Shown piece after piece: positions 53,088 through 63,582 of a stretch of 64,000 bases of DNA. The position numbers and the translations under genes are program-made. The notes under the pieces were generated by a model. The model saw only the letters and a list, made by a program, of their open reading frames with translations, ran no database searches and was not told the DNA's origin. This DNA is from Monodelphis domestica (Eukaryota > Chordata > Mammalia > Didelphimorphia > Didelphidae), in assembly GCF_027887165.1 (NCBI RefSeq), contig NC_077227.1:445904462-445968461 (forward strand), given 5' to 3'. Position 1 is the first letter of the stretch. The number at the start of each line of letters is the position of its first letter.

Positions 53088-53339
53088 TTAAACCCTTACC
53101 TTCCATCTTAGAATCAATATTATGCAAAAGGCAAAGTAAACAATAAATAGTTCCTTTTTTAAAAAACTCTTACTTTCTGTGTATTGTTTCCAAGGCAGAA
53201 GAGTGGTAAGGGCTAGGCAGTGGCGGGTATGTGACTTGCCCAGGGTCACACAGCGAGGAAGTGTCTGAGCTCAGCCTTGAACCCAAGACCTCCCATCTCT
53301 AGACCTGGCTTTCAATCCACTGAGCCACCCAGCTGTCCC
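53088..53339 (-). mobile_element. CORE-SINE, minus strand, with an extra tail piece
   Basis: A full antisense CORE-SINE occupies about 53155-53339 (tail 'AAAAAACTCTTACTTTCTG', core 'GACTTGCCCAGGGTCACACAGCGAGG', head 'CACCCAGCTGTCCCC'). A second tail-only piece ('AAACCCTTACCTTCCATCTTAGAATC') lies just left at 53088-53116. Either an older SINE was interrupted or the 3' end was duplicated. Confidence 0.88.
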
Positions 53340-53344
53340 CCTGG

Positions 53345-55515
53345 TTCTGAGTTTTTACAAGGCCAAAGGTACCCCGTCAGTCTTGAGCCTACCTTGTAAA
53401 AAGTTTAGATACTTTTCAAATCCAGGCCAGGAAACCATTCACCAGCAAGGTGAATTGCACCCTACAATGCAAACCAAGAGAACTGATAGGCCCTTAGTAA
53501 GATCTCCCCCAATCCTGGCTTTTATACATCTTTAAGACGTTCACCAGTATAAGCTAAGAGATCAGAGGCTGTTCCTCCACCCGCCTTCATTTATTATAAT
53601 GTTCCCCTCTACATTTACAGTTGGGCTTCCTCTTGGGCTCTCTGTTCGAGGCCCCCTTTTGGTTGGGAAAGGGAGAATTGGGGTATCCTCCACAACGGGG
53701 TCAGGGATGTCCCGTGAGCTGCCAGAGGGGGGAACAATCTTTCCTCAAATATCCTCAGAGCATTCTGCCTAGAGTCTTCATTGGCCCTAATCCCTACCTT
53801 GTGTCCTGTCTTCTTTTGTACTCCCATCATTTCTTGGAACTTAAGCTGAATTTCCTTTTTGTGTCTTCCTTGAGGCGCACATTGCCTTGGACTTTGTAAG
53901 CATCCCAAGAATAGGGACAAAGATACTAGGAGGGACTATGTTAGGTGCTAGAGAAACTCCAATAATTGGACCAAGAGTTTTCTTTATCTCCCAGATAATT
54001 GGAGAGAAAAATGTGAACTTCCCAGAAACTTGGGAGTTTTGTGTTTTTGTCTTTTAACTCCTCCTCTGCCTAAGAGCTGCTGTTGTATTCCATACAAAAA
54101 GAAGGCACAAGAAGGCAGCTTGCAAGCCCAGCAGGCTGTGCTCAAGGAAGTCCTTTGGCTCTATCTCCTTTGAAAAATGGCCCAGGTGGAGGAGGGGAGA
54201 ACAGCATCGGAGAGTCAGCTCCCAAGAGTTCAAAGGAATCCAGCAGGAGCCAGTCTTTACAAAACTTTTCTGGGCCCATGGACAGACAGATGGGACAGAC
54301 AGGGCCCTAAATTCTGGGTGCAGGCCTAGGGCCCCCGACAGACAGAGTTCACATCCCAGAGCGGGGAAAATCTCAACAGAAGCTGATATTTTCCTGTGGG
54401 TGGGAGGCAGCTTGTGGTGTATGTACTGTGCTTCTTGAGGAAAGAAATATATATTTTTAAAACTGGCGTGCCTTCTGGAACAGTGAAGACCAAGTAGTCC
54501 TGCTAGTAAGTGGGTCACAGAGTTTTCTCCCACTATGGAAGATGAAACGCCTGTTTACTCATTGGCTTGGTGTTGACATTCTTCATTTTGGTCTGAAAAC
54601 GAGCTCAGATTAGAAATCTGTCCTACTTCTCTCTTCTTTGCCCCATCTTCTGTGACTTTCTTCATTCTTCCCCACAGCAGCTCCTTACCCAGAAGATAGA
54701 TTCCACACCTCTCCCTTGTGTCCCTCTCCCCGGCTACCATCTTGTTCCTTCATGGGAGAGGCCCCCTCCCTCGAGTCAATTCCCATCTGTGGCCAATGAT
54801 CCTTCTAGGATTTAAGTAGTCACCAAATGGCCAGATGAGCCCTTCTTTGTATGCAAATTTTACTGCTCAGCTCAGTCCAAGGCCTACAACACATGGCCTA
54901 GTTTTATTGCTGGGGGGAGGCAAAACGGAGAAGAGGGGACACGTTTCAGGGACTCAGACCCTTAAGAAACTCATATACTTGTTTCTCCCCCAAAACCAGG
55001 CATAAGGCTGAGGGCTTTAGCATTGTTTGTTTAGGTGACACTCTGGGGGGGCAGGGAAGTGGGGAGAGGCAGAAAGGAGACCTGAACTGAGGGAAGAAAA
55101 GAAGTTTTTGTGGCTGGGATAGCATATTTGCGATGGAGTTTTGAGAACATGCGTCCTAAAGAATATTGACTCCAGGAGAAGGGTGAGTGAAATGTCCAGA
55201 AACTTGAAAGAAGTTTCCCCTTCTCCTGTGCTGCCTTCCAAGCATTCTCTCAGGACTGCTTCCAAAGGAAGGTGCTTCTTCCTTCTAACCCAAGACAAGC
55301 CTCCTAAACTCTGAAGTCCTTACTCATGCTTTGAAGGCAAAAAAGGTGAAGTGCTAGAGGCGCCAAGGTGATGGCTGGCCCCAAGCCATTTCCCAATCTC
55401 ATCTGAGAACTTTGGATCCCAAGGAAGCTCAGGGACCCTGATTGGGGTGGTTCTAAGGGTGTTGGCCTGGGATCCAATTGTTGGCCCATCTTTGAAATCC
55501 TAAGCAAGGGACCAG
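53345..55515. other. Repeat-poor unassigned DNA
   Basis: About 2.2 kb with no recognised transposon. The longest frame is 159 codons on the minus strand (54054-54533), with overlapping frames on both strands near 53615-53920. None shows a domain, and base composition alone could produce them. If a host exon or regulatory element is present in the right half of the window, this is a plausible place. Confidence 0.4.
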
Positions 55516-55519
55516 ATTT

Positions 55520-55699
55520 TTAAAAAATTCTTTTTTTAATCTCTTACCTTCCATCTTAGAATCAATACTATCATTTCCAAGACAGAAGAACAGTAAGGGT
55601 CAAGCAATTTGGGGTTAAGTGCCCAGGGTCACACAGCTAGGATGCGTTTGAAGCCAAATTTGAACCCAGGACCTCCCATCTCAAGGTCTAGCTCACTGC
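55520..55699 (-). mobile_element. Marsupial CORE-SINE, minus strand
   Basis: Antisense tail 'AATCTCTTACCTTCCATCTTAGAATCAATAC', core 'GTGCCCAGGGTCACACAGCTAGGATGCG', 'TTTGAACCCAGGACCTCCCATCTCAAGG'. The head is shortened. Confidence 0.88.
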
Positions 55700-55784
55700 C
55701 CAGATAAATTCAATAAGAACCCCAGGGGTGATTGTAGAGGAAAAGGATGGAAAACAGGGAAGAGATGGAGTTAATCCACCACTA

Positions 55785-56040
55785 CCACCTTGATGGAAAC
55801 AGCCTAGAACCCAGAACTCAAGACTTAAGTTCAAATAGAACCTCAGACACTTACTAGCTATGTGACTCTAAGCCACAATCTCCATCTGCTTCAGTTTCCT
55901 CATCTATAAAATGGGGATGATAATAACTTCTACCTAGCAGGGTTGTAGCAAGATAAAATGGGTTAATATTTGTAAATTAATAATTTTGTATTTTTTTGTA
56001 AAATAATATTTACAAACCTTAAAGTGCCCTACAAATGCTA
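55785..56040 (+). mobile_element. MIR SINE with long 3' part, plus strand
   Basis: Reads 'TTAAGTTCAAATAGAACCTCAGACACTTACTAGCTATGTGACTCTAAGCC', 'CAGTTTCCTCATCTATAAAATGGGGATGATAATAACTTCTACC', 'GGGTTGTAGCAAGATAAAATG', 'CTTAAAGTGCCCTACAAATGCTAATTG', the complete MIR order up to its 3' end. Confidence 0.85.
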
Positions 56041-56124
56041 ATTGTTACCATAAATTTCTTTAGGAAAGGAATTAGAAGGGTTTGATACCTTTGGCCACTG
56101 GATGAATACCTTGAAGGTTTTTTT

Positions 56125-56212
56125 TAATTGTTTTTTGCCTTTCTTTTTATCCCCAGAGCTTCGCAGGATGCCAAGCACATAGTAGGTGTTTAATAAACGC
56201 TCACTGATAACA
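56125..56212 (+). mobile_element. L2 3' terminus, plus strand
   Basis: Reads 'ATCCCCAGAGCTTCGCAGGATGCCAAGCACATAGTAGGTGTTTAATAAACGCTCACTG', the L2 end signature. Confidence 0.7.
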
Positions 56213-57546
56213 AAGTGAGCACCAAATAGCATTACAATATGGAAGCGTTTATATGTTAATAGACAGCAAAAACGTGTTAATAAGTTAGTTGAAATTCCTG
56301 GATTAGATGTCGGTATGCAATGAGATCACATATTAATGCAAAGAGCAAAATGAATATGAAACCTGGAAAGCTTTGAGGAAAAAAAGTGAGAGAAAGGTAT
56401 AAATGCAATTAAAACAATTCCAATCTGACCTATTTAACAAGTTCTCAACACCAAAAAAAAAAAAAGGGAATTGGATTGAGGAATGAACATCAACACCAAT
56501 AATAATAATTTTGTGCAGAAATCTGACCTAAATTGCCATTATGAGATTCCCCCTCCCAACCCCCAAACCTGAAGACTTCCTTAGCCAACACACACTTGAT
56601 TTATAAGGGAAATGCTGGCTTAGAATAGAGATTCATTTGTAAGATCTTTCCGAGAAGGATGAAAGAGCAGCACTACCTCATAAAATAATATAAAGTGATT
56701 TAAACAATTTAAAGAAAGCTTGGCAAGGAGCTCCAATTTTCCCAAGTTCTCCTAAAGATATTTAAGGATGAACCTGGAAGGATAACAAATTGATGAAAGA
56801 TGGAAAAATTCAGCAGTGATTATATACTGTCAAGTACAATTAAGCTATTATATTTGGACTATAGAATTACAGTTCCTGATATGATACAGGTGAAAGTAGA
56901 AATAACACTTAAGAAGGCTAAGAGAGACAAATAGCTGGACAGAGCCATGCAGACAAATAGAAGCTCCATGCTGAAAGCAACACAGTTTTTAGGGTTTTGA
57001 GGGCTTAATTTTTCAAATATCTAAAAGAGACAAGAAAGGGTGGAAAAAATCCTGCAGTGACCAAAGTGACCAAAAGCCCATAAATAACTACAGACTCATA
57101 AGCCTACTTTCTCACCTATATAAAACGTGTCTGAGAATAACCTCCACACACATTGAGGGCACGAGGGCACAAGAAGACTTTCAAAATCATTGTTACATAG
57201 TAGACTACATCTTTACCATCACAAAATCCGCTGAAGGACATAAAAAAAAGATTCTGTCGTGCTTCTTGTTTTTGCCGATAAATAAGCATTTGGTTTTATA
57301 AAGCAAAACTGCCTGAAAGGATTACTTCCACAAGATGTCTCCCGTAAATATTTCTGACATAGAAAATTCTGTGAAAGGCAAAAATACAGGTAACCTTATT
57401 CAAAAGTCCCCTGATCATAACATCAGGTGAGGTTTAAACACATACAAGCTTACCAAAGATGTTTGCCACTGTCCTGGAAGAACTGTTCAAGAAAGATTCC
57501 TATAGATGACAAGATCTTCCATATATATATATATTTTTTTTTTTAT

Positions 57547-57611
57547 AAACTCTTGCCTTCTATCTTACAATCAATACTATGTATTGGTTTCAAGACAGAA
57601 GAGAGATGAAG

Positions 57612-57643
<32 letters not shown>

Positions 57644-57708
57644 TTTAAACTCTTGCCTTCTATCTTATAATCAATACTATATATTGGTTCCTAGACAGAA
57701 GAGAGATA
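57547..57708. repeat. 100-bp direct duplication of a SINE 3' end around a TA repeat
   Basis: 57547-57608 and 57647-57708 are near-identical (AAACTCTTGCCTTCTATCTT... to ...GACAGAAGAGAGAT), offset by exactly 100 bp, with a (TA)n tract (57612-57643) between them. The sequence is the antisense 3' end of the CORE-SINE that follows. Another TA-rich run sits just left at about 57522-57535. Confidence 0.88.
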
Positions 57709-57840
57709 AAGGCTAGGCAATGGGGGCTAAGTGACTTGCCCAGGGTCACACAGCTAGTTAGTGTCTGAGACCAAATTTGAACCCAGGACCTCCAGTCTCT
57801 AAACCTGGGTCTCCATCCACTGAGCCATCCAGCTGCCCCC
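57640..57840 (-). mobile_element. Marsupial CORE-SINE, minus strand
   Basis: A full antisense copy: tail at 57647, core 'AAGTGACTTGCCCAGGGTCACACAGCTAG' near 57728-57757, head ending in 'CATCCAGCTGCCCCC' at 57840. Its 3' end is partly duplicated to the left. Confidence 0.92.
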
Positions 57841-58470
57841 TCTTTCAGCTATTCTTGTCTGAACATGACATAAGGCTAAATGTATCAAGTTCCAGAACAT
57901 GACAGAATCTCATAAAGGAGGATCCAAAAAGGAAAAATCAAATGATTAAAGAATGCCCATTGTCTAGGTAATATTATGCAACTGAATGAGCGTGTACACA
58001 TACATATATGTATAATTACAGGTGCATTTGTATATATGTATATAATATGTGTATGTGTGTCTGGATGGATAAATATTGCAAATCGACAATGAGTTGGGTC
58101 CAGAATTAAATAGCTAGAGGAGGAAGGCAAGCTAGACTGTCTTTGGGAAATTGTAAAGTTATTTTAATGGCCTCAGACATCACCCCGAAACAAAGATCCA
58201 GCATTTGACAATATCCTATCAGTGCTATATTTATGTGACTCACGAAGCAGCGAGTCTTCAAAGAAGTAAAGGTGAGGATCATTCAAATAACGACGTGGCA
58301 GCATCTGGGAGAAGCGGGTGGATTGCAATACCTTATAAGGAAATATGAAGTGGAAAGGGTGTCACTGACAAGCGGCACAAATGAAAAATAAGAAGATATT
58401 CGTAAGATGAGAGCAAGATGCTAACCGCATTGTCAGGAGAACACCAGGGAGGAAGTCGGAAGGTTAGGAG

Positions 58471-59525
58471 GCTGCCCCATAGCAAAGCCATCCAGGAGAC
58501 TGTGCAAGTTCCGTTGGTGGCCAGGTTACAATCTGCATCCCTCCAGGGAAAACCCGCATCAATGGGACCACAGTTCTAAATGCGTATTTGATTATATGAG
58601 TACAGGATGGTGTAGAACCAATTGCATAAACAAGGGCTGAGGGGATAGGCGATAAAGGAGTCACTAGGATGGCAGGGAAGGCTTCTCGGAGGACGTAATT
58701 TTTTAAGTTGGATTTTAAAGGAGGGGATAGATTTATGGGGGAGAGAGAAAGAAAAGGAGGTGGGACAGGCAACCTTCTAGCCCATAGAAATGGCGGATAA
58801 AAAGACAAAAGGGCAGGAATGAACAAAACTTGTAGAAGAGAATAAGTGGGAGGTGTTATATCCTAGAGAACTGTTCAGCAAATCATTTTTTGAACAGTAG
58901 TTGCCTTTTGCTAATAAATCTGAAAAGCCAAAAATGCTTATTTCCCCCCTTTTACTGATTTCTCTGGTTTGAGTCTTGGGCATGGCATGGCTTATGTCTT
59001 TTTTTTCCCCCCATATGGAGCCTGGTGTGATTTCTCAAACGAATGACAAAATTTATTTCTAAGTAATGTTTAGATGAAGTATTAATTCAACCAAACTCAT
59101 TCTAGAGGAAAAGATGACAGTAGGGGTTGAAGTATTATTCAAAAAATCTCAAACCATCCATGTAAATCAGGAGAGTGCAGGGACTTCCTGTCTCTTTGCT
59201 TCTCTTTTAAGTGAGAAAGCCTGGGATATGGGACCCATGGTGCTCCATCATGCCGCAGGCAATGATTTCTTGGTCCTTTCAGCTCTATCATAATTCTCCT
59301 TAGGATAGGAGCTAAGTGAGAATTTCCTGGGGCCCTCCAGTCAACCAAGCTCTAATTTCCCAACTCCACTCTCTTTACTTCATCATCTGTTAATTAGCTG
59401 TAAAAACGCAGGTCCTTAAACAAGCCTAAAATGCAAGTCTGAGAATCATCCACTGAATTATTTCAATCATCTCATCCCATTCCATGTGAATGACTATGCA
59501 CATTTCAGAAGGCAGGGTCTTTCAC
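58471..59525. other. Unassigned DNA
   Basis: No gene is seen. The stretch 58600-58760 ('GGATGGCAGGGAAGGCTTCTCGGAGGACG', then 'AAAGGAGGGGATAG') resembles the antisense of an L2 3' UTR, but only loosely. The 120-codon minus frame at 58464-58826 has no domain. Confidence 0.35.
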
Positions 59526-59529
59526 TGGG

Positions 59530-59890
59530 CCTAGATGACAGAGAACCTGGAGGGGTTCTCTAAACCCTGGGGAGGGGCAAAGGCTGCCCAACGAAAGGGG
59601 TTCTCCTGGGACCCTGATGCAGAATGTAGCAAAGCCCGCAGGGGCTGCCCAGGGCACCACTTCCTTAGAATGGGACAGAACGGAGGGTGTCCAGAAGGCC
59701 ACCAGGAGAATCCAGAGTCCAGACATCAGATACAAAGATTGGCTCAAAGGACTTGGGGTGTTTAGCTTAGGGAAGAGAGATGAGCAGGCTGTCTTCGAGT
59801 ATGGAGTAGGTTGTCCTAGGTTTGGTCAGCTTAGCAGAGGCCAGAAGTAAAGAATGATGGATTCACATAGAGAGGAAAATATCAGCTTCT
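59530..59890 (+). mobile_element. CR1/L3-type LINE fragment, plus strand
   Basis: Contains 'AGATTGGCTCAAAGGACTTGGGGTGTTTAGCTTAGGGAAGAGAGATGAG', then 'GCTGTCTTCGAGTATGGAG', the sense form of the CR1/L3 region whose antisense is seen at 19277-19690. The 5' limit is uncertain. Overlapping open frames on both strands (59505-59850) are not credible genes. Confidence 0.65.
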
Positions 59891-59914
59891 TTCAGAGAAA
59901 CTCTCTTAATTATT

Positions 59915-60147
59915 GTTGTTGGTCAGGTGTTTTCGGTCAATCTGACTCGTTGTGACCCCCTTTGGGGTTTTTCTTGGCAAAAATATTGGAGGGGGTTGCC
60001 ATTTGCTTCTCCAGTACATTTTATAGATGAGGGGAAGTGACTTGTCCAGTCACACAGCTAGAGTCTAGGGTCAAATTTGAACTCAGGAAGATGGATCTTC
60101 CTGACTCCAAGTAGAGTTTTTCTATCCATCGAGACACCTAGTTGCCT
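59915..60147 (-). mobile_element. RTE-tailed SINE, minus strand
   Basis: Antisense RTE tail ('GTTGTTGGTCAGGTGTTTTCGGTCAATCTGACTCGTTGTGACCCC', 'GGGGTTTTTCTTGGCAAAAATATTGGAGGGG'), SINE core ('GTGACTTGTCCAGTCACACAGCTAG') and head ('TATCCATCGAGACACCTAGTTGCC'). Confidence 0.9.
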
Positions 60148-60149
60148 GA

Positions 60150-61150
60150 GGAAGTTTACCATATGCTAATGATCCCAAAGAGGGTAGAGAGTCTCAGATT
60201 AAAATTGTTTTCATTTTACCCTTCCCCTCCCCCAAATTTAGATAAATAAAAAACATTAGGCAACCATATCTTTTTAAAAGGAGAGACTAGGTCCTTTTAA
60301 TATGGTTTATACCATTTGGGGTGATTAAGTGGGTGCTGCCATCCCCCAGTATCTTAAAATAATGAGCATCCAGCACTGTGAATACTTTTTAAAAAATGTA
60401 TTCTACAAAGTAAATCATGTGGAAGCTTTTGCCCAGCAGTTGTTTTAAAAATAGGATAGCAAGCAAAATGAGCAAATTAAATGACTGCTACAAATCTTTA
60501 GGCTTGTTTTTCACACTTTTAAACATATGTTGACAAAACATTCCCACATAATGGAAGATCCTGACCCCACTTTTGGTATCAACCAACAAATATTTATTGA
60601 GCACTAACTACTATGTGGAAGGCAACATACTGGAAGAATAAATTTACTCAGGGTTAATCTTTAATATCCTTGAGTCCTTTTCGTCCCAAACTTTTGGCCA
60701 TCTCAAACTCAGCAGGTCTGCTTATCTAAACAAGTAATCATTAAATTGCCTAAGAAACTAAGAAGGTATATAAATAAGACTGCTTCCTGACTACATGGAG
60801 CTTATAGAAAAATTCCTACTTGAGGAAAATACTCCATTAATATTCCATTAAGGAAAGGAACCATAACTTTTTATCTTTGTATTTCATCCACCTCTCCCAA
60901 GCTTAAAAATATAAAAAACAAGGAATCATCATTAGATGATGGAGCTCTCATCATCAGACATGGAGCTCTTCAATTTCTCACTAGTGGGGGGGAGGAGGAA
61001 ATTGTCTAGACTGGGGTCCTCTCCTGATTTTTTTTCTCAAATTTTAGCAATTTGACTTTCAAGTTGATCACATAACCCAACTACAATGCACTTACTAATG
61101 ATCTCTTATTTTCAAATCTCAAGGTCCTTTTAAAAAAAAAATAAAACTCC
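60150..61150. other. Unassigned AT-rich DNA with a short L2 end
   Basis: Mostly unrecognised. At 60575-60620 'ACCAACAAATATTTATTGAGCACTAACTACTATGTGG' is the antisense of an L2 terminus. No gene is seen. Confidence 0.45.
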
Positions 61151-61154
61151 TCTA

Positions 61155-62402
61155 TTTGACTGTTGGGCAAAGCTTTCTTCTTCAATAGTCTTCCCTCTCT
61201 GGGTTTTCATGACACTCTTTACTCCTGGCCTAAAACCACTCCTCTTTCTGTGGCTGGCTTGCTCATCATCCAAATAAGATTCCTAACCGTGGGCATTCCT
61301 CCAAGCTGTTCCGAGCCCTCTCCACTTCTTTCTAAACTCTCTTTTGGTAGTCTCATCAGCTCCCATAGATTTACGAGGTCTGCCACAGATGATTCACCCT
61401 TAAATAGAACCAGCCCCATCTCTCCTCGGAGCTTCAATCCCACATTACCAACTGCTCGAGCTCTCAGACTTGACATGCCCCAAACAGAATGCATGCATGA
61501 TCTTACCCAACTTCTGCTGAAGACATTCCCAATCTAGGCTCAACCTCTGTCATCTAGACAAGTTCCGCTTTCTCAGTCCAGCCCATTTTCTTTATAGCGG
61601 CTCCAGTGTGACTTTTCTTAAGTCTAGATCTGAGCGCACTTCCTGCCTTGATAAAGTTCACTGACTTTCTTGCCCCTATGATCAATTATAAACTCCTGCT
61701 TAGTTTTTAAAGCCCCGCACAAATTGGCTCCACCCCACCTTTCCGTTTCAGTTCTCATCTCAAACTCTAAAATCCATCCAAATTGGGACCTCTCTGTTAC
61801 AAGGGAATCTAGCTCCTATCCCCTTGCCATTGCATCTCTAGAAGGCAACATTACACTTCCCTTAGGAGCCGCTAGGTGGGGCAGTGGATAGTGTGGGACC
61901 TGGAGTCAAGAAGACCTGAGTTCAAATCCAACCTCAGACACTACTTATGTGACCCTGGGCAACCCACTTAACCCTGTTTGCCTCTGTTTCCTCATCTATA
62001 AAAAATGAGCTGGAGAAGGAAGTGGTAAACCGTTACAATATCTTTGCCAAGAAAACTTGAAATGGGGTCACCAAGTCGGATACAACTAAAAACTGAATAA
62101 CAACATGGCAGAGATGAATTTGCCTCCTTAAACGACTCAGTCCTTAGTTTCCCTTAGGACACAGCTCAAGCACCTTCCTCTACATGAAACCTTTTCTGAT
62201 TCTCTCCACAGCTAGTGAGTGCCCTCCCTCCCTATCTTGTATTTATTCACTTCATATTTATTCTTCAAATCCTTATGCATGTACTTATTTCCCATGTTAG
62301 CATGTAGGCTCCTGGAGCGTAGAGATGCTTCATTCTTCTTGATCACCTAGCACATGGCACATCTTAGGTGCTCAATAAATGCTTTGCTGATTTCTCACTG
62401 AA
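61155..62402 (+). mobile_element. L2 LINE, plus strand, split by an RTE-SINE
   Basis: The 5' part (61300-61420) is a worn L2 reverse-transcriptase region ('CTCATCAGCTCCCATAGATTTACGAGG' corresponds to the 'LISSHGF' area). It continues through the C-terminal ORF to 61862, is interrupted by an RTE-SINE (61863-62103), and resumes to the 3' end 'TAGGCTCCTGGAGCGTAGAGATG...CTAGCACATGGCACATCTTAGGTGCTCAATAAATGC' at about 62390. This copy is more diverged than the one at 30715-33395. Confidence 0.75.
61863..62103 (+). mobile_element. RTE-tailed SINE, complete, plus strand
   Basis: Head 'GGAGCCGCTAGGTGGGGCAGTGG', core 'TATGTGACCCTGGGCAACCCACTTAACCC', RTE tail 'GCTGGAGAAGGAAGTGGTAAACCGTTACAATATCTTTGCCAAGAAAACTTGAAATGGGGTCACCAAGTCGGATACAACTAAAAACTGAATAACAAC'. 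It is inserted in the L2. Confidence 0.92.
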
Positions 62403-62404
62403 CC

Positions 62405-63505
62405 TAGCACAAGGTTTTGCAGTGCCAAGTGCCTAATAATGGAATTTTAAAAAGATCACTAAGAGATAGACCTGTAATGCCCTGAGTTCAGAAGAATTAT
62501 CACTGTGTTTGGGGGGTATTTAGGGAACTGGGACTTAAAAGGAAAGATATAATTCAAATATTTGGGCAGGAGGATGTTACATTGTTCCCAAAGCTTTCAG
62601 ATAAGAGATCATTGCTATTAGCATGCTCTGTACTCGAGTTCCAAATAATCCTAAACCTTTTTCCTAGCTCCTCCAACCAGAGTGACTAAAGATGTCAGAA
62701 TCATGAGATAGAGTTGGAAAGGAATTTTAAGGATCCTAGTTCATTTTAAAATCATGTTTCTATAATCACCTGAGTTCTATGATATTAAAGGTGAATTTTG
62801 CCAACTCACTCTGTCAAAAACAATTTGTGTTTTTTTCTTCACATATTTGTAACTTTAATCCAACTTTGTGGCTAGTCACATTGGATCACATTTTAAAGTG
62901 AAGTATGACTAGCTCAGAAGGAGTGAGTTGCAAATAACTTTTGGAGGTGGAAAAAAAATAGAACAAAAGAAAGGCACCACTATCATGATGAAACAAAGTC
63001 CAAGTCCTAAGACTGCCTGAATTCTGTGAATTCAAGTCACTCACAATGCTTTCTTCCCTGGAAGGTGAAGTTTAAGTCTGATACCCGGAAGAGAATGGGC
63101 AGAAGAGGGGCTTTGGGTTTATACCGAAGAGAAACCACAAGAAACCTCAAGGGTGGCTGACTTCCTTTTAGGAGAGGGATGTGTCACCAGGCCAGCATCT
63201 CCCTAACCTAAAATGGGAAGCTATTGCCTTAAGACTATCATGACAATGTTTAAAATGGAACTTGTAGATTAATTTCTGAGAATTGTTTTTACTAATCTCA
63301 AAATGAAATATGGCATTTACTTTAACTATGAATATAGGCAACCAACCACAGTAACATTAAGCTTTATCTGATTGTGGGGTACTGTGGGGTAGGAGTAAGG
63401 GAGTTCTATTATACAGAAAAGGTTTAAGAATTCCTGAATGGGTGCTCTAAATTCAAACTTTTAAAGTGGTTGGGGAGGGGCAGCAGGATATTAGGGTATC
63501 ACTAG
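62405..63505. other. Unassigned DNA
   Basis: No recognised transposon beyond a possible worn MIR/CR1-like piece at 62690-62750. No gene or signal is seen. Confidence 0.35.
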
Positions 63506-63509
63506 ACTA

Positions 63510-63582
63510 ATTAAATATCAGAGTTAAACTCAAGCCCTGGACTTTGGACCAAATCCAATGTTCTTTCTGCTACACTTTACTT
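63510..63582 (-). mobile_element. MIR fragment, minus strand
   Basis: The plus strand reads 'AGAGTTAAACTCAAGCCCTGGACTTTGGACCAAATCCAATGTTCTTTCTGCTACAC', the antisense of the MIR head. Confidence 0.6.

Larger units (their letters stand above)
56690..58470 (+). mobile_element. Decayed RTE LINE, reverse transcriptase region
   Basis: On the plus strand fragments of the RTE reverse transcriptase can be read in order. 'V-E-I-T-L-K-K-A-K' is at about 56893-56930 (family pattern EVEVALKKMK). 'N-N-Y-R-L-I-S-L-L-S-H-L-Y-K' is at about 57080-57125 (family NYRPISLLSHLYK). 'VDYIFTITKSAEGHKKKIL' is at about 57203-57260 (family DHIHTIxQVIE). An 'arginine-rich GW-x-x-FGK'-like piece is near 58110-58150. Multiple stops and frameshifts are present. 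A CORE-SINE (57640-57840) splits it. The 3' tail typical of RTE is not seen. Confidence 0.7.

Noticed and set aside
57612..57643. TA-rich tract as a promoter TATA region
   Set aside because: It is a long dinucleotide repeat between duplicated SINE ends, not a positioned TATA box.
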